64,000 nucleotides of DNA from Nitrospirales bacterium (GTDB lineage: Bacteria > Nitrospirota > Nitrospiria > Nitrospirales > UBA8639), in NCBI GenBank assembly GCA_029261355.1, contig JAJDBM010000024.1, positions 372,001 to 436,000 on the forward strand, read 5' to 3'. The notes beneath the pieces were generated by a model. That model did not search any database. It saw only the letters and a program-made list of their open reading frames with translations, and was not told the origin of the DNA. Positions within the stretch are counted from its first letter, which is position 1; each line of letters opens with the position of its first letter. Below, piece by piece: positions 1-9,061 of the stretch. A program made the translations under genes and the position numbers.

Positions 1-88
1 CGTGTGTGGAATTGAAATGCATGGGTGACACATCAAGAGCTGTCGCCAGGTTTCCCGGAAACATCTCTGCACTCTCGATGTGAGCAGT

Positions 89-1105
89 CTATACTGCAAT
101 TTTAGATTCGGGAGGTCCCTGACTTCCCTGAGTCTGATCTTCTTCCAATACCCAAGATGGCACAGGACGAATTTCCCAAATTAAACCACAGAGCTGAAGA
201 CCTGACAAGATGTAGTAAGTCATATCAATTTCCCACCATCGAAACCCTTGCCGAGCAGAACTTGCATATCGGTGATGGTTATTATGCCATCCTTCGCCCA
301 TCGTAATCATGGCCAAGAAGAAGTTGTTCCGACTGTTATCAGTGGTGTTGTACCGTCGACTACCAAAACGATGAGATAAAGAATTGATGGTGAATGTACC
401 GTGATACAACGTTAATGTGGAAATCACAAATCCCCAAACTAACATCTGCCACCCATTCGTCCCCAATTGTGGATGAGCACTCCCCAACCATTCACCAAAT
501 GCAAATAGACTCACAGCCAAGACAAATGGAACAAGCATATCAAAGCGATCAAGGAAACGTAATTCCGGATACCGGGCAAAATCTTTAATTCGATTGAGGT
601 TGGTTGAAAGCTGTTGAAATGATAAGAACCAGCCCATATGACTCCACCACAGTCCATGTTGAACAGGAGAATGAACATCTTCAACCTGATCTGAATGAGT
701 ATGATGGATACGATGATTCGACGCCCACCACAATGGGCCTCGCTGTGCAGCGCTTGCCCCCATGACGGCAAAAATAAACTGCATAAATCGTGACGTTTTA
801 TACGATCTGTGAGAGAAATAGCGATGATAAATACCAGTTATCGCAAACATTCGTACGAAATACAGCATGACTGCCATCATCACGGCCACAGGACTCCAAC
901 CAACCCAAAATATGGCAATGACGGAAATATGCAAGGCAATGAACGGTAACGTTCGCACCCGATCCATCACACGACCGTCCGTTTCAACAACACTCACGAC
1001 CTCATGATTAATATTAAACAAACGATTCAAGATTACCCAAACGCTTAACGCCGTTCGCCGTATCACGGACATTCGTTGTAGATCCTTTCTCATTGTCTTA
1101 GACAC
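89..1105 (-). CDS. Membrane fatty acid desaturase (acyl-CoA desaturase family)
   Basis: Di-iron membrane desaturase that puts a double bond (usually delta-9 in this family) into saturated acyl chains. Three histidine boxes are visible in the 338 residues: HRYFSH at 94-99, HRIHH at 131-135 and HNNHH at 274-278, with extra histidines at 235 and 245. Hydrophobic stretches near residues 53-90 and 190-235 fit the usual paired membrane helices. There is no fused cytochrome b5 or ferredoxin domain, so the electron donor is encoded elsewhere. The start is GTG at 1105 or the in-frame ATG at 1093; neither has a strong ribosome site. No operon partner is visible. Family assignment is firm; regiospecificity and substrate (acyl-CoA, acyl-ACP or lipid) cannot be read from the sequence. 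Confidence 0.9.
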   Translation of the reverse strand: MSKTMRKDLQRMSVIRRTALSVWVILNRLFNINHEVVSVVETDGRVMDRVRTLPFIALHISVIAIFWVGWSPVAVMMAVMLYFVRMFAITGIYHRYFSHRSYKTSRFMQFIFAVMGASAAQRGPLWWASNHRIHHTHSDQVEDVHSPVQHGLWWSHMGWFLSFQQLSTNLNRIKDFARYPELRFLDRFDMLVPFVLAVSLFAFGEWLGSAHPQLGTNGWQMLVWGFVISTLTLYHGTFTINSLSHRFGSRRYNTTDNSRNNFFLAMITMGEGWHNNHHRYASSARQGFRWWEIDMTYYILSGLQLCGLIWEIRPVPSWVLEEDQTQGSQGPPESKIAV

Positions 1106-1880
1106 TCTTAGATACCGATAAGGTAACGATTTAGAAAAATGAGCTCACTCCTTCGCCTACAATTGAGACGGCTAAGTAACTAGAATTTTTTGAGGGGATA
1201 ATAAAAACCGTATAATTTAAACCAGATGTGTAGGGCCTTGCAACTTAAAAAGTATTTTTGGGGGACTACTTCAAGAGATCGGTAGAAAAATTCAAATCAT
1301 CTCCCTAAGGGAAAAGAAAAAATTACTCTCTTATTATTGTCTCGTTACATTCTTGCTGTATGAGAGAAAATGCTAGATTAACAATTTTTCCAGACAACGG
1401 TGGAAAGGTCAACCAATTTTTTCCACTGAAAAATTCGCCTAATTGCCATGCAAAGGGCAGATTTTTTCAGAAACCCACATGGGCAGAGTCTCAGAGATTG
1501 AATCAGGTAGGATAAAAACCTTTGACTAGCTTTCTAATAAAAAATCTCCCTGTAACACAAGGTACCCTGAATCCACTCCACATCGAACTAAGTTAAGCTA
1601 ATGGTAATTTGTCCCTCTAATAACACAATGTTTAATCCAAATCTGGCGAAAAAGCATTCACAATAGAGACACAACCATTCGCGCGAATTCGCTCATCCGC
1701 GCAAGTGCGTAATCGCACAAAAATAAAGATCTTACCCATTCTTTTGTATTACTAATTATTAAAGCTTAGTTTATTCAGTAGCTTATGTATACCTATCTCA
1801 AACACATCCATGAAGGCATTCATGGTACTGAGTTTGCTTATATCAGTAGCCATACTAGATAAATAGAAAGGTATATAACT

Positions 1881-1952
1881 ATGGAACCATTATTTGACTT
1901 AGCAGTTATTGGAATCGTTGCAGTACTTGTAATATTTAACATTTACGGCTGA
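1881..1952 (+). CDS. Possible 23-residue single-helix membrane peptide
   Basis: Too short for normal gene calling. The frame is ATG to TGA and reads MEPLFDLAVIGIVAVLVIFN followed by IYG: one hydrophobic helix of about 18 residues after an acidic N-terminus. A GAAAGG ribosome-site-like stretch sits nine bases before the ATG. Small membrane peptides of this shape often act as accessory subunits of membrane complexes, but no family is recognised here. It stands alone, about 190 bases before the structured RNA candidate. A chance frame is quite possible, so confidence is low. Confidence 0.3.
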   Translation: MEPLFDLAVIGIVAVLVIFNIYG

Positions 1953-2139
1953 TATCATAGTGGCGAATCTTCAGACACTTATATAAACTCTTCTCAAAAA
2001 CACACCTTCATCGCTTCCTTCCCAATCCTATTAGGATTCTCAAAAAATTCTTAAATAGTCCTCCATTGTCCGTTTGTTAAAAAATTGGTATAACTTAATA
2101 GTTCCATGGTACGGGTAACTCTATCCCCTTCTATTTATT

Positions 2140-2284
2140 ATGGCCATGAGAATATGGAGTTCACCATTACAGGGTAGAATAGTTAGCAGTAGGCTCATTC
2201 GTGCTAAGTCGTTTTAGACGAAACAGTACATTCCAGTCACATGTTCAGCGTCTGTCATCGCGAACCTGACTGGTTTTTTTATGC
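2140..2284 (+). promoter_or_regulatory. Candidate structured RNA, copy 1 (upstream of SulP)
   Basis: Shares ordered sequence blocks with a second element at 8098-8254. The blocks are TGAGAATATGGAG (2147-2159), GTAGGCTCA (2189-2197), CAGTACA (2224-2230) and TTTTTTTATGC (2274-2284). Between blocks two and three a hairpin forms (TTCGT 2198-2202 with ACGAA 2218-2222). After CAGTACA a two-tier hairpin forms (CCAGTCA 2233-2239 with TGACTGG 2267-2273, inner GTTC/GAAC) and runs straight into seven T. The shape is that of an intrinsic terminator behind an aptamer or of a free small RNA. The SulP start is about 290 bases downstream. I do not recognise a known riboswitch class. Confidence 0.5.
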
Positions 2285-2576
2285 CTGAACGCGAACCTTA
2301 TTGCTAGCCCTGCGCACTGAGGGCGACACAGCATACTGAGACAATAAATAACTGATGAGATACGCGAAAATGACAAATTGGAGTCTCTGAGGCTCAATTT
2401 TTTAATATCAGTATTCTTTAAAGGGAACCCTACTCATTTTGCGAAAACCTCATACTTGACCAGGCCCAAGTATGAACTGCAAATGTCGAAGTTAGCGAAA
2501 CAATAATACATCCAGCAAACGACAACGACTCCTAAGTTACGCATTTCGAGTAACGACCCAAGAGGAGTAAAGGATA

Positions 2577-4211
2577 ATGGCTTCCGAAACCATATCGATC
2601 CCTCGAGGAACCTTCTCGAACCTTACCAAAAATCTGAAAGCTGACCTCCTTTCTGGCTTTTTGGTCTTCCTGATTGCCCTACCGCTCTGCCTGGGAATTT
2701 CACTCGCATGCGGGTACCCCGCTATTTCAGGCATCTTTACGGCCATTATTGGTGGCATGCTGGCCACCTTCTTTAGTAATTCTGAACTCACCATCAAAGG
2801 CCCTGCTGCGGGACTCATCGTCATTGCCATTGGTTGTGTCACAGAGTTTGGGTACACGGGAGGGAAAGATCCGGCGATTGATTATCAAGCCTACCGATTG
2901 GCATTGGGTGTTGGAGTCATTGCTGGCATTGTTCAGATACTGTTTGGAATGTTCCGTGCTGGAATTTTAGGTGAGTTTTTCCCTGCCTCAGCCGTACATG
3001 GCCTGCTTGCTGCCATCGGAATCATTATTATGGCCAAGCAGCTTCCGATTGCATTGGGTGTTAGTCCTGAAGGAAACCCATTAGAATTGATCGCCCAAAT
3101 TCCCCATTTTGTAATGGCGATGAATCCACTTGTCGGCCTGATAGGCATCATTAGCCTCTGCATCATGTTTAGCTACTTATTCATCAAGAACCCCAAACTG
3201 AAAATTATCCCCGCCCCCATGATGGTACTTCTGGTCACAGTCCCACTCGCGATGTATTTCAATTTTTCTGAGGAACGCACCTATTCATTTGGCGGCCAGG
3301 ACTACCCTATTGGTAAAGCATTTCTTGTGGCTGTCCCGGAAAATATGTTTCACGCCATCACCTTTCCTGACTTTTCTGGCCTTATGACAACCACAGGCTG
3401 GAAATATGTAGTGATGTTTGCACTCATTGGAAGCATTGAATCCCTCCTCAGTGCAAAGGCCATTGACGGCGTAGACCCATGGAAACGCAAAACGAATCAC
3501 GATCAGGATATGCTCGCGATCGGGGCAGGCAATACACTTGCAGCATTCGTGGGCGGCCTACCCATGATTTCTGAAATCGTACGAAGCAAAGCAAATATTG
3601 ACAATGGGGCTCGAACACGATTTGCCAATGCCTTTCATGGGTTATTCCTCTTGCTCTTTGTCGCCCTCATACCTGGATTGATTAACCAGATTCCGTTAGC
3701 GGCACTCGGAGCCATGCTTGTCTTTACAGGCTATCGTCTTGCGTCACCGCAAGAGTTCATTCATATGTACCAGATAGGCCGTGAACAATTTATTATTTTT
3801 GTTTCAACGGTCATCGGCGTGCTCGCCACAGATCTACTCATGGGTATCGCCATTGGAATCTTCATCAATATCGTCATTCACTTGAAAAATGGAGCTCCTG
3901 CAAAATCACTATTTAAACCGAAAGTCAGCATTGAACGGCAAGAGCCGACAGGGGTGACAGTCAAAGTCAAAGACTCGGCAATTTTCAGTACATGGATTGG
4001 GTTAAAGCAAACCTTGGATCGATTGAAAGACGAACCACATGTCGTATTAGATCTGTCTGACACCTACCTCGTTGATCATACGACGATGGCAAAGCTTCAT
4101 GAAATGGAGAAAGAATTTACAGAGCGGCAGTCGAATCTGGTGATTACAGGATTAGAGCGACATCACCCTTTGTCGAATCATCCAGAAGCGGGGAGAAAAA
4201 GGTCGAGGTAG
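2577..4211 (+). CDS. SulP family inorganic anion transporter (probable bicarbonate/sulfate type)
   Basis: A 544-residue SulP (SLC26-type) anion transporter. The N-terminal half has the family's opening helices (residues about 17-75, with the GYPAISGIFTAIIGG stretch), followed by about ten more membrane segments to residue 435. A cytoplasmic STAS domain follows at about 450-535. A clear ribosome site (AGAGGAG) precedes the ATG. Some SulP members carry sulfate and others, such as cyanobacterial BicA, carry bicarbonate with sodium. The neighbouring dabA and Mrp-type genes favour a role in inorganic-carbon uptake, but this is inference from context. It converges on the leftward MpsC-like gene with only 39 bases between them. 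Confidence 0.85.
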   Translation: MASETISIPRGTFSNLTKNLKADLLSGFLVFLIALPLCLGISLACGYPAISGIFTAIIGGMLATFFSNSELTIKGPAAGLIVIAIGCVTEFGYTGGKDPAIDYQAYRLALGVGVIAGIVQILFGMFRAGILGEFFPASAVHGLLAAIGIIIMAKQLPIALGVSPEGNPLELIAQIPHFVMAMNPLVGLIGIISLCIMFSYLFIKNPKLKIIPAPMMVLLVTVPLAMYFNFSEERTYSFGGQDYPIGKAFLVAVPENMFHAITFPDFSGLMTTTGWKYVVMFALIGSIESLLSAKAIDGVDPWKRKTNHDQDMLAIGAGNTLAAFVGGLPMISEIVRSKANIDNGARTRFANAFHGLFLLLFVALIPGLINQIPLAALGAMLVFTGYRLASPQEFIHMYQIGREQFIIFVSTVIGVLATDLLMGIAIGIFINIVIHLKNGAPAKSLFKPKVSIERQEPTGVTVKVKDSAIFSTWIGLKQTLDRLKDEPHVVLDLSDTYLVDHTTMAKLHEMEKEFTERQSNLVITGLERHHPLSNHPEAGRKRSR

Positions 4212-4250
4212 AGAATTGGAGTTGAATAGAAAGCGTGAATACCTCATCGA

Positions 4251-4622
4251 CTATTGCAGATTATTTTCCAAATCCTGGCTCAGGGAAAATACAATCACCC
4301 GTTCTCCAATTTGCGTATCAATATCAGTAAAAAGACCAAAAACCGTTGCTCCGGTGATTTCACTCAGTTGTTCAGAAAGCTTTTCCCGACCTTGCGCAAT
4401 AAGATTTTGACGCATGGCTTTCACCATTTCAATACCATCCGCATTATTGGCTAATTGTCGCTCAGCAGGGGTCAAGACACCCTTCAGTCTGATGAGAACT
4501 AAATCTTTCAATATAAAGGCTTTCACGTCCTCAGGACCGCGTCCCATGAATTCCTGTTCAAATTTAATAATGGCATTGCGGATCGCGGCTTCAAGCTCGC
4601 CTTTAGTCCTACCATTTTTCAT
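4251..4622 (-). CDS. MpsC-like protein (DUF2294 family)
   Basis: A 123-residue soluble protein of the DUF2294 family, now also called MpsC after the staphylococcal mpsABC locus. There MpsA is a NuoL-like protein, MpsB is the DUF2309 protein, and the system maintains membrane potential and CO2/bicarbonate supply. Family-like features are the N-terminal amphipathic helix (residues 7-25), the conserved GRGPEDVKAFILKDLVLIRL stretch (about 28-47), LTPAERQLA in the middle, and a C-terminal block with DIDTQIGERVIVF. It is transcribed away from dabA, with a 110-base gap holding both promoters. Its place beside dabA and near a NuoL-like gene supports the MpsC link. Its biochemical role is unknown. Confidence 0.75.
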   Translation of the reverse strand: MKNGRTKGELEAAIRNAIIKFEQEFMGRGPEDVKAFILKDLVLIRLKGVLTPAERQLANNADGIEMVKAMRQNLIAQGREKLSEQLSEITGATVFGLFTDIDTQIGERVIVFSLSQDLENNLQ

Positions 4623-4732
4623 ATAGGTTCAGATATTCTCATGGTATGATTTGTAGGGTTGAAAGTGGAAGAGGTACGATTATATAGAGTTCTTGAACAA
4701 GGAACAATTCTAGGACTATTAGGGCGTTCATT

Positions 4733-7700
4733 ATGATATCGGAAACAACGAATACAACACAGTCGACGTTATCGACTACGGAGCGATCACATCTGCGGCA
4801 AATTATACTGGAAGCCAGCGAGCCAATTGCTCCGTTTTGGCCAATGAGAACAATGGTTGCCCAAAATCCTATCCATGGATTGGAATATCTTCCATTTGAT
4901 CAGGCCGTGCGACAAGGAAAATGCCTACTCGGCGGGAACGGGTACCTTTCGAATGAAGAATATCGCCAGTTGCATCAAGAGGGACGGATTAGCATCGACT
5001 GCATCAAACGAGCGTTCACACGAATGGGCCCCCGTTCGATTCAACAGGACACGTGCAAGATAGGGAACCGCCACATCTCCGCTCACGATATCTGGCAATT
5101 ACATCTACTTTTTGGATTTGAGGCATTACCGCCCCCCTTACTCGAATGGGAACTCAGCGAGGATGGAACCACGAGACAGTTTCACCAAAGCCTGCCAGAA
5201 AAATCTCGCACACGGATCCTCGAACGAACGATAAAAGAATGCGAACTCTGTCGAGAATATCCCGAAAAAGCTTACCTCACAAACCTCTGGAAGAGTACAG
5301 TCGCCACCTTAGCACAATCTGAAACTGCCTCTGATACGCAGAAGGCTCACCCAATGCACACATCGTTGGAGATTCAGCCGTCAATACTTGAAGTTTCTTT
5401 GCACGACCAACAAGCCATGAGTGATTGGGTGGGGACCTTAACGAGTACCGACCTTGTCGAGCAAATCAATAGTCAGCTCATTAAGTGGGTTGCAACATTT
5501 CTTGACGAAGGATTGGCCGGATGGAAAATGCCCGAACGAGAAAAAGGCTTTTACCAAGCTTGGAGACAACTCATTGGGCAAGATTATACTGGGACACTAC
5601 TGGGGATCAAAAACATTGCAAAAAAAATCCACACCCTTCCCGAAAACCCAGAAGAAGCCATTTGCTGGAGCTTGCAGCAGCTTGGGATTCCTCAGAAACA
5701 ATGGAGAGGATACCTTTCACGATTATTATCTCAATTACCAGGGTGGACCCGTTATATACGGTGGCTTGGAGAACACCCGACCTATCATGCCCAGCAACAA
5801 CACCCCATCGACACCACTCAATATCTCGCCGTTCGACTGTTCTATGAAATGGAATTAACCCACGTCACCTGTGAGCGAGAATGGGGAATTGATGGAACAG
5901 TTTCAGCACTTCGTGCATATTGGAAAGTCCGCCCAGATGAATACCTCCGAAAAATGGGAAACGACACTCACTCCATTCATCCGACTAAACAGAATATTTG
6001 TAACAACGCGTGGCGCCTGTTTCACCTTTCCCAATTTTTAGAACTTTCACCGATTGAAATGCATGACCTGTCGTCCTCTGATGCCAACCTGTTGTTGAAT
6101 TGGTTAGATGCTTTCCCGGCAGATAACCATAGTACCGTGTGGCTCGAAGCCTATGAAGAAAATTTCCGTGAAACACTATTAAAAAAACTCCATGCCCATC
6201 AGGGAACGGTACCGGCATTAGACATTCGTCCACTTGCTCAACTGGTGTTCTGCATTGATGTGCGATCGGAATCGTTTCGACGGCACATTGAAGCACAAGG
6301 ACCTTATGAAACACTTGGCTTTGCGGGTTTCTTTGGTATCCCTATGAGTCATCAAGCGTTTGATAGCGAGGAACGTGCTGACTTATGCCCCGTGTTACTC
6401 ACACCCAACCATGCTGTCACAGAGGTACCTCGACCTGAAGAGCATCAGGCATTACAGTCCTACGCCTCTGGCACTCGATGGCATCAACTTGGACACCACC
6501 TTTTTCACGACCTCAAGCATAATCCCATAGGGTCAATGATGGTGATTGATGTACTTGGTTTCTTTTTCAGCCTAGGGTTAGCAGGAAAAACACTCTTTAA
6601 AAAAACCTTTCATGTCATCACCTCAACGATCAGCAATTGGTTTTCACATCAGGTGCCAACACAAATTTCTGTCTCTGCCCCATCAGATTCTCAAAACCCG
6701 AAAATTGGAGACGTGACAGCTGAAAGCATTCCAAATGGATTCGCACAGGGATTTACCCTCGCAGAACGCGCCACCTTTATTGAAAACGGGCTTCGAGGCA
6801 TGGGACTCACACAGAATTACGGCAGGTTAGTCTGCTTGTGTGGACATGGAAGCGAGACCGAGAACAACCCATATTTTGGGGCATTAGATTGCGGTGCCTG
6901 TGGGGGAAATCCAGGGGATGCCAACGCTCGCGTGTTTGCAGCAATGGCCAATGATCCTGAGGTTCGAACTATTCTCAAAGAGAAGGGGTTAGCCATTCCT
7001 GAGGATACGTGGTTTCTTCCTGGCAAGCACAATACCACCACTGATCGAGTGATCTTCTATGATCTTGAAGAAGTACCTCAGAGTCATCGTGAAGATATTT
7101 ATGTGTTGTGTGCCGATCTTGAAGAAGCGGAAGCCAACCAAGCCCTTGAACGATGTCATCGCATCCCACATACACCGACAGAGATTACTCCGAAAGAAGC
7201 ATTGGCTCATGTCGAAGATCGAAGTTGGGACTGGGCCAACCCACGGCCTGAATGGGGCCTATCAGGTAATGCCGCATTTTTAATTGGTAGACGTAAAATA
7301 ACGAGAGGGCTAGATTTGGGTGGCCGTGTATTCTTACATTCCTATGACCCTATCGCTGATCCACAGGGAGCTATCCTTGAAAAAATTATGACCGCACCAT
7401 TAGTCGTCGGAGAATGGATTAATACCGGATATTATTTTTCAGCTGTAGACCCTTGGGGCTATGGGAGTGGAAGCAAGGTGCTGCATAATGTAGTTGGGGG
7501 CGTGGGGGTGATGCTGGGAAGCCAAAGTGATCTCCAAATGGGGTTTCCCTTACAGACCGTCAACAACGGTGACAGGCACTACCACGAACCAATGCGATTG
7601 CAAGCCATCATAGAGGCAAAGCCTAGCGTGATCTCATCCATTATTCAAAAACATGCCATTCTCCAACAACTCTTTCATAATCAATGGCTGAATCTGATTG

Positions 7701-7801
7701 CCGTCGATCCAAGTACGTTTACCTATCATCGATACAATTCAAATGAAACATGGGAAACTGTAGCTGCAACCACTGATGATAAAAACTCTCACAATGAGTG
7801 A
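4733..7801 (+). CDS. dabA: DabA, inorganic-carbon accumulation subunit (DUF2309)
   Basis: Large cytoplasmic subunit of the DAB-type dissolved inorganic carbon pump, a beta-carbonic-anhydrase-like zinc protein that works only with a membrane DabB partner. The predicted zinc and active-site residues are present: C507 and D509 with R511 in the CIDVRSE motif, then H705 (CGHGS) and C720 (LDCGACGG). The 15-residue spacing of the last two matches the known enzyme. At 1022 residues it is longer than the roughly 800-residue prototype, mainly before the CIDVRSE motif. It is transcribed away from the mpsC-like gene. The NuoL-like gene at 12170 is the most likely DabB partner, lying beyond the intervening Mrp-type genes. 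Confidence 0.92.
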   Translation: MISETTNTTQSTLSTTERSHLRQIILEASEPIAPFWPMRTMVAQNPIHGLEYLPFDQAVRQGKCLLGGNGYLSNEEYRQLHQEGRISIDCIKRAFTRMGPRSIQQDTCKIGNRHISAHDIWQLHLLFGFEALPPPLLEWELSEDGTTRQFHQSLPEKSRTRILERTIKECELCREYPEKAYLTNLWKSTVATLAQSETASDTQKAHPMHTSLEIQPSILEVSLHDQQAMSDWVGTLTSTDLVEQINSQLIKWVATFLDEGLAGWKMPEREKGFYQAWRQLIGQDYTGTLLGIKNIAKKIHTLPENPEEAICWSLQQLGIPQKQWRGYLSRLLSQLPGWTRYIRWLGEHPTYHAQQQHPIDTTQYLAVRLFYEMELTHVTCEREWGIDGTVSALRAYWKVRPDEYLRKMGNDTHSIHPTKQNICNNAWRLFHLSQFLELSPIEMHDLSSSDANLLLNWLDAFPADNHSTVWLEAYEENFRETLLKKLHAHQGTVPALDIRPLAQLVFCIDVRSESFRRHIEAQGPYETLGFAGFFGIPMSHQAFDSEERADLCPVLLTPNHAVTEVPRPEEHQALQSYASGTRWHQLGHHLFHDLKHNPIGSMMVIDVLGFFFSLGLAGKTLFKKTFHVITSTISNWFSHQVPTQISVSAPSDSQNPKIGDVTAESIPNGFAQGFTLAERATFIENGLRGMGLTQNYGRLVCLCGHGSETENNPYFGALDCGACGGNPGDANARVFAAMANDPEVRTILKEKGLAIPEDTWFLPGKHNTTTDRVIFYDLEEVPQSHREDIYVLCADLEEAEANQALERCHRIPHTPTEITPKEALAHVEDRSWDWANPRPEWGLSGNAAFLIGRRKITRGLDLGGRVFLHSYDPIADPQGAILEKIMTAPLVVGEWINTGYYFSAVDPWGYGSGSKVLHNVVGGVGVMLGSQSDLQMGFPLQTVNNGDRHYHEPMRLQAIIEAKPSVISSIIQKHAILQQLFHNQWLNLIAVDPSTFTYHRYNSNETWETVAATTDDKNSHNE

Positions 7802-8302
7802 TGTATTCTGCGGTTGAGTAAGTGGTATAAGGTTGGTATAAGAAATATAATGATACCGTATGATATCAATCTAACAAGCTTAGACACGATGCATCCAAGA
7901 ATAGACGCTTGATTGAAACATTCGAGTGCCATTTTCCATTCAATGATCGAACGACCAAGAGTATGAGAGGTACCCACGTCTACCCGAACCAATTTCGCTG
8001 ACACAGCACAACTCAACACCTCATGCATGTGAAGTGACATAGGAGCGGGTCATGGATTATCACATACTTACATATTGGTGCCCAAACCTTTTTCTTTCCA
8101 AGACTGAGAATTTGGGAGCCATGATTATGAAACCACTACCATACCTAGGCCGGTAGGGTCACTGTTTCTCGATTGAGGGGAACAGTCACAGTACAAGCTA
8201 ACCCGAAGCTCTTCGAACGATGTGTTCAAAGCTGATGGTTGGCTTTTTTTATGCGCAATATGCTGCTGATGTCATATAGACATCTATAGGTAGGACACGA
8301 GC
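7802..8302. other. Intergenic region between dabA and mrpE
   Basis: About 500 bases without a convincing gene. The 3' half (8098-8254) is the second copy of the structured RNA candidate listed separately. The 5' half (7802-8097) shows nothing I can name. Confidence 0.6.
8098..8254 (+). promoter_or_regulatory. Candidate structured RNA, copy 2 (upstream of mrpE)
   Basis: Repeats the block order of the element at 2140-2284 with similar spacing: TGAGAATTTGGGAG (8105-8118), GTAGGGTCA (8153-8161), CAGTACA (8189-8195) and TTTTTTTATGC (8244-8254). The middle hairpin is ACTGTTTC (8161-8168) with the GGAACAGT arm at 8179-8186. The final hairpin pairs GCTAACC (8197-8203) with GGTTGGC (8237-8243), with inner AGCT/AGCT and GAAC/GTTC pairs, and is followed by seven T. 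Helix sequences differ between the copies while pairing is kept. The terminator-like end is about 50 bases before the mrpE start, as expected for an attenuator-type control of the Mrp-type operon. The class is not recognised. Confidence 0.5.
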
Positions 8303-8788
8303 TTGAGACCGATATCTTCTCAATTTTTATTCCTTAAGACGACAGCCATATTTGTATTGTGGGTCATGTTGTCAGCCAGCTTTGACTGGGTCCACCTTGG
8401 ATTGGGATTAATCCTATCCTTCACCGTCGCCTGGATTAATTCTGGCCATTCCCCTTTCGTGCCAAACTTTCGTCTATGGGGAAAGATAATCTTATACATT
8501 CCATGGCTCTTTTTCAGAATCCTGCAAAGCAGCCTTCATGTCACAAAACTCATTCTTCATCCTGCACTTCCTATTGATCCCAAATTAATTCACGTCAAAA
8601 CCAAACTGGCAAATCCTGCAGCCGTCGTGCTTCTAGGAAATTCCATTACCTTGACGCCAGGTACCATCACCGCAGAAGTGGAACCTGATGCCCTCATTGT
8701 CCATGCCTTAGATGACATATCAGCAGAGGACGTCACGAGTGGAAGGATTGAGTCAAAAATTGCTGAAGTATATAGGAACGGAGAATAG
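8303..8788 (+). CDS. mrpE: Mrp antiporter-type subunit E
   Basis: A 161-residue MrpE/MnhE-type membrane subunit of a multi-subunit cation/proton antiporter. Two or three N-terminal hydrophobic segments (residues about 8-75) are followed by a soluble tail with the family signature NSITLTPGTITAEVEPDALIV (split here as NSITLTPG near 113-120 and TAEVE after it). The start is TTG with GGA about nine bases upstream. It is the first gene of a tightly packed run, followed by mrpF after five bases. In Mrp complexes MrpE sits at the periphery and is not itself a pump. Here it probably belongs to the DabA-linked complex. Confidence 0.85.
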   Translation: MRPISSQFLFLKTTAIFVLWVMLSASFDWVHLGLGLILSFTVAWINSGHSPFVPNFRLWGKIILYIPWLFFRILQSSLHVTKLILHPALPIDPKLIHVKTKLANPAAVVLLGNSITLTPGTITAEVEPDALIVHALDDISAEDVTSGRIESKIAEVYRNGE

Positions 8789-8793
8789 AGTCC

Positions 8794-9060
8794 GTGAAGA
8801 TCTTTTTTCTGTGCATCTTATTAATTATAGCGGTCTTAATCGGCGCATATCTCTATCGCGTCATCCGAGGGCCGACGATTTTTGATCGCGTGTTGGGTCT
8901 CAACGGCATTTCCACTAAAGCCATTATCTTGCTTGCGCTGATTGGAATTGTCTTTGAACGCATGGATATGTTTATCGATATTTCCACTGGGTATGCCTTA
9001 CTTAATCTGGTAGGGGCACTTGCCGTTGCCAAATACTTAGAACAAAAAGGACTCCCCTGA
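8794..9060 (+). CDS. mrpF: Mrp antiporter-type subunit F
   Basis: An 88-residue MrpF/MnhF-type protein with three predicted membrane helices. It has the family's GPTIFDRVLGLNGIS loop after helix one (about residues 26-40). The start is GTG six bases after the mrpE stop. Its gene is one base from mrpG, indicating translational coupling. MrpF is a small scaffold subunit of Mrp antiporters with no known catalytic role of its own. Confidence 0.85.
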   Translation: MKIFFLCILLIIAVLIGAYLYRVIRGPTIFDRVLGLNGISTKAIILLALIGIVFERMDMFIDISTGYALLNLVGALAVAKYLEQKGLP

Positions 9061-9061
9061 G

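Larger units (their letters stand above)
1106..2576. other. Long intergenic region, no large gene
   Basis: About 1.47 kb between the leftward desaturase and the rightward SulP gene. No reading frame of normal size is convincing. Two things stand out and are listed separately: a possible 23-codon membrane peptide at 1881-1952 and a structured RNA candidate at 2140-2284. A small inverted repeat (GTGCG-taat-CGCAC) lies near 1704-1717. The rest is AT-rich and shows nothing I can name. Confidence 0.6.

Noticed and set aside
7802-8097. Leftward 83-codon frame partly in the dabA-mrpE gap
   Set aside because: Overlaps the dabA end, has no ribosome site and no family features.
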